Origin: CAZCQP01 sp964500895
GTDB lineage: Bacteria > Bacillota > Clostridia > Lachnospirales > JAISER01
Direction: 5' to 3'
DNA: 44,305 bases
NCBI GenBank assembly: GCA_964500895.1
Contig: CAZCQP010000020.1
Location: 1-44,305 of the forward strand
A program made the translations under genes and the position numbers. Positions 39,727-44,305 of the stretch are shown here, piece after piece. The notes beneath the pieces are model-generated. The model was not told the origin of the DNA. It was given only the letters and a program-made list of their open reading frames with translations, and did no database searches. The stretch's first letter is position 1. Each line of letters starts with the position of its first letter.

Positions 39727-41286
39727 TCAATTTGCATAATGCACAATGTGCTCGGTGTAGTCCAGGGCAATGTCTGCCCGCATATAGTCGATAAGCCGGT
39801 TTAGGAATGCAGCAGCATCCGCTTTGGAAACCAGTTTAGTCGGGTTAAAAGCTCCATCCTCGTCGCCCCGGATAAGCCCAATCTTCCAGGCAGCATACAC
39901 TTCTTTTTTGGCCCAGCTTGCCAGTTTGTAATCGTCGGTAAACACAGTGGCCGGGGTAGGGGAAAGCCCTAACTGTTCCAGCCCAATGCTTCTTAACAAA
40001 ATGACAATGGCTTCCTGGCGGTCTAAAGGTTCGTCAATGGCAAAGTTGCCGTTTTGCCGCCCCACCGTCAGCCCGGCTTCATAGGCCGCCATGATGTAGG
40101 GGTACTCCGGCCGTTCTGGTGGCACATCCGGGAACACAATGGTGATGGGTTCCGTGGTTCTGCGCCGTGTGTTGGTGGTAGTGGTGGCTGTGGTTGTTGG
40201 TTTGATGGGCATTTTCATGGCCTTCACCAATGCGGTGACGTATTGGCCACGGGTAATGGCTTGGTTGGGCTGGTAATAGCTGGGTGCCCCTTCCAACACT
40301 TGCATGGCAAAGAGCCGTTTAATGTCGGACTCTGCAAAGTGGCCCTTTAAAGCGCTTAAATCCGGCGCAATAAGCTGTTCAAAAGAATTGTAGCTGGCAA
40401 TGTTGGCCCGGCCGGTGGCAGACACATCATAAAACTGCTTGGGCTTCACGAAAATGTCATATTCCAGCCCGCTTTTGTTTTCCATCACCTCTTTGTAGTT
40501 GCCTTCAAAGCTGATGGCGGTAGGTTCGTTTTTATCATATTGAATGAGCTTAGCCACAGACACGCTGGGCCGCACTTGATATTGCATTTGCCAGTCCGGG
40601 GCATAGACGGTGCCGTCTACCCGGTGGGTTTCCGTGCTGGACCATGCGCTCTTGTAGCCGTAGAAGGAGCCGGAAGTTTCCAGGGTGGTTGCCCCTTCTG
40701 CTTCGCCCCCGGCGGTATACACCGCCCGCCGAGACACATTGCCTTTGTAGTACGTCACCCCCGGGGTGTGGTCTTCAATGACGCTAATGCCGAACCGAGA
40801 TTGGCGTTCGTCAATGCGGAAGTCACCCCCTGGAGTGGTGATGGTTTCGTTCCAGTTGCTCACTTCGTAATCTTTAATCATTTGGTTGTTTTCACGTCTA
40901 AAGTTTACATTAAAAGTGATGGTGCGTTCAATGGAAATATCCTCCGCCGTGGTGTCTGACGGGCGGACGGTGTACGTTTCTTTATAAGTGCCCACATTGA
41001 CGGTGTCGTCAATTTTGCCGGTTTTCACGGTGAGCAGCCCTTCAAAAGTAACGGGGCGTCCATCCAGAAATACCACTTCTTTATAGTTTAAATTATCGGC
41101 AATGGTGGTGTTGGCATTTTTGTTGTTTTTTTCCTGTTCCAGCAAAATTTCGGTGGTCTTGGGAAGCCGGGTGCCTTCGGAGATACCCCCGAAGAAACCC
41201 ATGTCTCCCATTTGTGCAAAGGCGCTTTGGCTTAAAATGGTGGAAAACACCAGCGTCAAGCCCAGCAGGCGCTTGAAATTTTTCAT
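39727..41286 (-). CDS. Secreted protein with three C-terminal SLH domains
   Basis: 519 residues. Signal peptide to about residue 24 (SAFA). A beta-rich region (about 50-320) of unknown fold contains repeated threonine-rich strands. The last ~200 residues hold three S-layer homology repeats: IKRLFAMQVLEGAP...ITRGQYVTALVKAM, FPDVPPE...IMAAYEAGLTVGR...LDRQEAIVILLRSIG and FTDDYKLASWAKKEVYAAWKIGLIRG...SKADAAAFLNRL. They bind pyruvylated wall polymer. The first two are split by a Thr/Arg stretch (about residues 364-377). The gene starts 18 bases after the stop of the large SLH protein, so the two are co-transcribed. Confidence 0.88.
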   Translation of the reverse strand: MKNFKRLLGLTLVFSTILSQSAFAQMGDMGFFGGISEGTRLPKTTEILLEQEKNNKNANTTIADNLNYKEVVFLDGRPVTFEGLLTVKTGKIDDTVNVGTYKETYTVRPSDTTAEDISIERTITFNVNFRRENNQMIKDYEVSNWNETITTPGGDFRIDERQSRFGISVIEDHTPGVTYYKGNVSRRAVYTAGGEAEGATTLETSGSFYGYKSAWSSTETHRVDGTVYAPDWQMQYQVRPSVSVAKLIQYDKNEPTAISFEGNYKEVMENKSGLEYDIFVKPKQFYDVSATGRANIASYNSFEQLIAPDLSALKGHFAESDIKRLFAMQVLEGAPSYYQPNQAITRGQYVTALVKAMKMPIKPTTTATTTTNTRRRTTEPITIVFPDVPPERPEYPYIMAAYEAGLTVGRQNGNFAIDEPLDRQEAIVILLRSIGLEQLGLSPTPATVFTDDYKLASWAKKEVYAAWKIGLIRGDEDGAFNPTKLVSKADAAAFLNRLIDYMRADIALDYTEHIVHYAN

Positions 41287-41304
41287 GCTTTAACTCCTCT
41301 CAAC

Positions 41305-44268
41305 TTAACGCTCCACCAGTACAATCACAGCGTCCACTTCATCCCCAGGTGCGGGTTTGGCAGGCAGCACGTTGGTCATCACCCGAATTTTGTCACCCAC
41401 GGCTAAGTCTTTAGGGGTAACGGTGCTGTTGTTTTTGGCAATGATGGTGTTGTCCACCATGTTAATGACCAGGGTGTTGTTTGTGGTGCTCACCGGCAGC
41501 CATTTGCCTGTTTTGTTGTCGTAATAGGCTGCATCTTTCACAGAGGCCGTGCCGTCTTCCAGCTGGTAAATGGTGCCCCGCACTGCTTTGGTTGCGTAAG
41601 GTGCATCCACCACCAGGTCTGCATGGCTTCCGTTAATCACAATGTTGTACACCTTGTTTGCCACGGTGTCTTCCCCGTAAGAGAGGAAGGTGTCGTTGGC
41701 CACATAGCCGCCGTCGTTTAAGAACAAGGTTTTATAGTCAATGGTAAATTCCCGCTCAATGGGGGAGTACGTCCATTCATTGCCGTTTAACACCGCCATA
41801 GAGCTTACCTTAAAGCTTTGGCCATCGTTCACGCTAATCACCCGGCCACGGGCGATCATCACAGCGGAAGTATCCGGTGCTTCCAGAATGTCCACCACAG
41901 CTGCCGTGTTCTGGCCGTTTAAGGACACCACCGCATAATCCGGGGCAGAAATAGCGTTGCCGCTGGTCAACCGGCCATGACGGCGCACAATGGTGCCCGC
42001 ATCGGTTTTGATGGTGCCGTTGTTGCTTAAAATAGAGAAGCTGCCGTTGCCGTCTGCGGTAATGACTGTATCCGGGCTGAGCAGTTCGTCCCGGCCAGAG
42101 CGGAAGGTGACTTTCTTCACCTTTTCCCCGGTGTAGTTGTTTTGCAGGGCAATGTACACTTCACCGTCCGCCCGTTTTAAATACTGCATGGCGTAGTCCA
42201 GGCTGATGCGCTGGCCGTCCATGTAATACTCAATGTCTCGGTCTGCCAGGCTGTAGTTGGCCACGTTCTGGTAGCCTCCCCAGCCGGTTTTGCCTAAAGT
42301 TTGGGCGTTTTGCACCAGCAACTGGTTTTGCACGCTGTTCATGCCTGCCAGTTGCCCCCGGACGATGTTGCTAATGTAATGTTCGTCCCCTTCCAGGGTC
42401 ATTTCTTTCACAGACTCCACAATGCTGCCAGGCTCTAAAATGGCTTGGTTCACCAGCAGCCGCACCCAGTCCCCGGGCTTAATGTCCCCCGGCTTAATGG
42501 GTCTGCCGTCTTTGGACATGTACACCGAATGGGGCACATCGAACCAGGCGGTTTCCTTGTTTTCGTATTCCACGGCCATGGAAGTAAAGCTCCCGTTGTT
42601 CACAAACTGGGTGATTTTGCCGTACTTCATGGCGTAGTTGGTGGAAGCACTCACGGCGGTAATGTTTTCCGGGTTTTCAGGAGAGAAACGTAAAAACACA
42701 ATGTCCCCCGGTTCCACTTGGTCGATGGTGGTGTCGTTGGGGTTGTATTTAAAGTGGGGGAACATTTGGGCAATGTAGCCGATGCCGTCGTCCCGGCTGA
42801 AATAAGGCTGCTTGGTTACCTTCACGTTGCCGTCCAGGTAAAACCGGGTCACTTGGTTACCTTTGTTGTCCAGGTAGGTGAGGGTGCCCAGGGCCGGGTT
42901 GTTGTCTGTTACAATGCCCCGTGCTTCCGTTACCACGCTGACTTCCCCTAAATAGTTGATGTTGTCTACCACGTTATTTTTCAAAGAAAGTTCCACATTG
43001 CTGCCGATGGGGGCAGAAGCCAGTGCTTGCCGTCTGCCGTTAATGGTGATGTATGCATCCCCGGCATCGTCCGTGCCCTTTAACCCGGTGACCATAAAAT
43101 AGTTGTAAGCCTTTCCGGTGGCATCGGTAATGGTGATTTGGTTGTTGGCATCATCCACTTTTTGCAGCTTGCCGGAAACGGTTTTGGCCACCACCTGTTC
43201 CCCCAGCACCTGTACATACAGGGCGGTATTGTCTGCGGTGGAGACTAAATATTCAATTTTATCCCCTTCGCTTAAAACGGTGGCGCCGGAAACAGTGCCG
43301 TTCTTAAACACCACCATGTCTATGCTGCCAATTTGGGGGGAAACGTTCTGGGCAAAAGCATAACGCAACACATCAATGTTGCCGTCTGCGGTACGCACGT
43401 AGAAATCTCTGGTTAATAAGCCGCTGTTGGTATCGGTTACCTGGGCATCTTTAATGCCCCCGATGGTGCCGGACTTCTTCACAATGCCCATCATGTTGTT
43501 GTAAATGCTGTCCATGTTTTTCAGCACTTGGGCCATTTCTGCCCGGGTAAGGCTGCCTTTGGGTTTTAGCTGGCCGTTAGCATCCCCTTTAAAAATACCG
43601 GCAGCCAGCGCCTTTTCCATGGAGGCCACTTTGTCTACAGACAGGTTGCTCCAGTCTGAATAATTGTAGATGTTTTGCTGAGAAGAAGTGGTGGTAAAGG
43701 CATCGGGGTTGGCGGTTTCAAGCCCACGCACCAGCCAGTCTGCCACTTGCTCTCTGGTGGCGGATGCTCCACGGACGAAGTTCACCGCCGGGTCTAGGGT
43801 GGTTTGGTCTGTGGCCAAGGCATCGTTATATTGTGCCCGGGTAATCAGCCCCAGCTGCCTGGCTCTGTCTAAGTAGCCGATGGACCATAAAGTGCGCAAA
43901 GGTGAACCGGCAGGCAATTGGTTCTGCACAGTCACGGCGGCAGCCTGGGCGTTGTTTTCCTCACCCAGCACCCGTAACACAAAAGCTAATGCTTCCTGGT
44001 TGGTTACGGCAGTATCGGGCTGGTACGTTTTGTCGTAGCCCTTCACCATGTTCAGTGCGCCGCCACGCACAATGGCCTCTTTGGCCCAAAAGTTCGGGGC
44101 AAGGTCTGTAAAGCTTAAGTTCTTCACCATTGCTTCCCCTTCGGCCCGGCCGGTGTATGTATTTTGCACAGGGTCCAGGAAAATGCGGGTGTCTGTCTCG
44201 CCCATGGCAGACAGGACCATAGAGGCAGACAAAACGGCGGAAAGGCAAAATGCGGCAAGTTTTTTCAT
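41305..44268 (-). CDS. Large secreted protein with N-terminal SLH domains
   Basis: 987 residues. Signal peptide (residues 1-23), then SLH repeats at about 45-265: SFTDLAPNFWAKEAIVRGG...NQEALAFVLRVLG, LWSIGYLDRARQLGLI and MEKALAAGIFKGDANGQLKP...LTRAEMAQVLKNM. The remaining ~700 residues are long beta-rich tandem modules (YNYFMVTGLKGTDD, VDNINYLGEVSVVTEARGIV, VVDILEAPDTSAVMIARGRVISV) without catalytic motifs. Probably a surface-array or wall-polymer-bound coat protein. A cggaggt site precedes the ATG; the promoter is beyond the right edge. The opposite SLH placement in its operon partner (C-terminal) is notable. Confidence 0.88.
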   Translation of the reverse strand: MKKLAAFCLSAVLSASMVLSAMGETDTRIFLDPVQNTYTGRAEGEAMVKNLSFTDLAPNFWAKEAIVRGGALNMVKGYDKTYQPDTAVTNQEALAFVLRVLGEENNAQAAAVTVQNQLPAGSPLRTLWSIGYLDRARQLGLITRAQYNDALATDQTTLDPAVNFVRGASATREQVADWLVRGLETANPDAFTTTSSQQNIYNYSDWSNLSVDKVASMEKALAAGIFKGDANGQLKPKGSLTRAEMAQVLKNMDSIYNNMMGIVKKSGTIGGIKDAQVTDTNSGLLTRDFYVRTADGNIDVLRYAFAQNVSPQIGSIDMVVFKNGTVSGATVLSEGDKIEYLVSTADNTALYVQVLGEQVVAKTVSGKLQKVDDANNQITITDATGKAYNYFMVTGLKGTDDAGDAYITINGRRQALASAPIGSNVELSLKNNVVDNINYLGEVSVVTEARGIVTDNNPALGTLTYLDNKGNQVTRFYLDGNVKVTKQPYFSRDDGIGYIAQMFPHFKYNPNDTTIDQVEPGDIVFLRFSPENPENITAVSASTNYAMKYGKITQFVNNGSFTSMAVEYENKETAWFDVPHSVYMSKDGRPIKPGDIKPGDWVRLLVNQAILEPGSIVESVKEMTLEGDEHYISNIVRGQLAGMNSVQNQLLVQNAQTLGKTGWGGYQNVANYSLADRDIEYYMDGQRISLDYAMQYLKRADGEVYIALQNNYTGEKVKKVTFRSGRDELLSPDTVITADGNGSFSILSNNGTIKTDAGTIVRRHGRLTSGNAISAPDYAVVSLNGQNTAAVVDILEAPDTSAVMIARGRVISVNDGQSFKVSSMAVLNGNEWTYSPIEREFTIDYKTLFLNDGGYVANDTFLSYGEDTVANKVYNIVINGSHADLVVDAPYATKAVRGTIYQLEDGTASVKDAAYYDNKTGKWLPVSTTNNTLVINMVDNTIIAKNNSTVTPKDLAVGDKIRVMTNVLPAKPAPGDEVDAVIVLVER

Positions 44269-44305
44269 GGGAAAACCTCCGAATAAATTAAAAATTGCTC
44301 ACGGG

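Noticed and set aside
1..44305. CRISPR array, prophage or rRNA operon
   Set aside because: No regularly spaced repeats, no phage structural genes and no rRNA sequence seen; the single amidase is not enough for a prophage.

Overview
The window looks like a chromosomal segment of a spore-forming, anaerobic Clostridia-type Firmicute with an S-layer-like envelope. Evidence: the sporulation pair yabP-yabQ next to divIC and a tRNA-Glu, a gene with a sigma-G-like forespore promoter, SLH-domain proteins, several secreted proteins with copper-amine-oxidase-N-like (CuAO-N) domains, pyruvate phosphate dikinase, a CBS/DRTGG-type pyrophosphatase, strong Shine-Dalgarno sites and AT-rich sigma-A promoters. 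An in-frame amber codon inside a trimethylamine methyltransferase gene (mttB) strongly suggests that the organism decodes UAG as pyrrolysine. The genus cannot be named from the sequence.

Layout. 1-136: 3' end of a YjbR/MmcQ-like gene. 424-1752: pyrB-pyrI (aspartate carbamoyltransferase). 1836-4773: a secreted CuAO-N protein, a HAD phosphatase, comF and a CPBP protease. 4782-5006: a small MITE-like element touching the recD2 stop codon. 5006-12637: a long leftward run, read in transcription order as ruvA, ruvB, CBS-pyrophosphatase, rhomboid protease, an Ig-like/TPR membrane protein, a small conserved protein and recD2. 12797-14653: capA-like gene and an AT-rich orphan. 14762-15706: leaderless amidase with three peptidoglycan-binding repeats. 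15800-18968: a divergent pair of MttB-family methyltransferases, one with Ala at the pyrrolysine position and one with the UAG codon, separated by 208 bp that hold two promoters and a palindrome. 18969-19330: GC-rich, highly folded non-coding DNA. 19331-21448: DUF1292-like gene, intrinsic terminator/attenuator, pyrG. 21691-22995: tRNA-Glu(CTC), divIC, yabQ, yabP. 23066-23944: unknown membrane-anchored protein with a sigma-G-like promoter. 24447-29463: a probably abundant surface protein, a small CuAO-N protein and a TolC-family protein carrying CuAO-N domains. 29524-34840: radC; an M20 peptidase/amidinotransferase operon; a glmM-mtnN operon. 34949-37573: ppdK. 37642-44268: two SLH proteins, an S41 protease and lexA.

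How the parts fit together. Pyrimidine synthesis is represented by pyrBI and pyrG, the latter apparently under attenuation. DNA repair is represented by ruvAB, recD2, radC and lexA. Envelope genes dominate the right half. The metabolically most distinctive part is the mttB pair, which points to growth on quaternary or tertiary amines through a corrinoid methyl-transfer pathway. The corrinoid protein, methyl-corrinoid:acceptor methyltransferase and pylTSBCD genes are not in the window and must lie elsewhere if the system works. Among 38 genes whose ends are visible I count 27 TAA, 7 TGA and 4 TAG stops, so TAG is uncommon but not eliminated.
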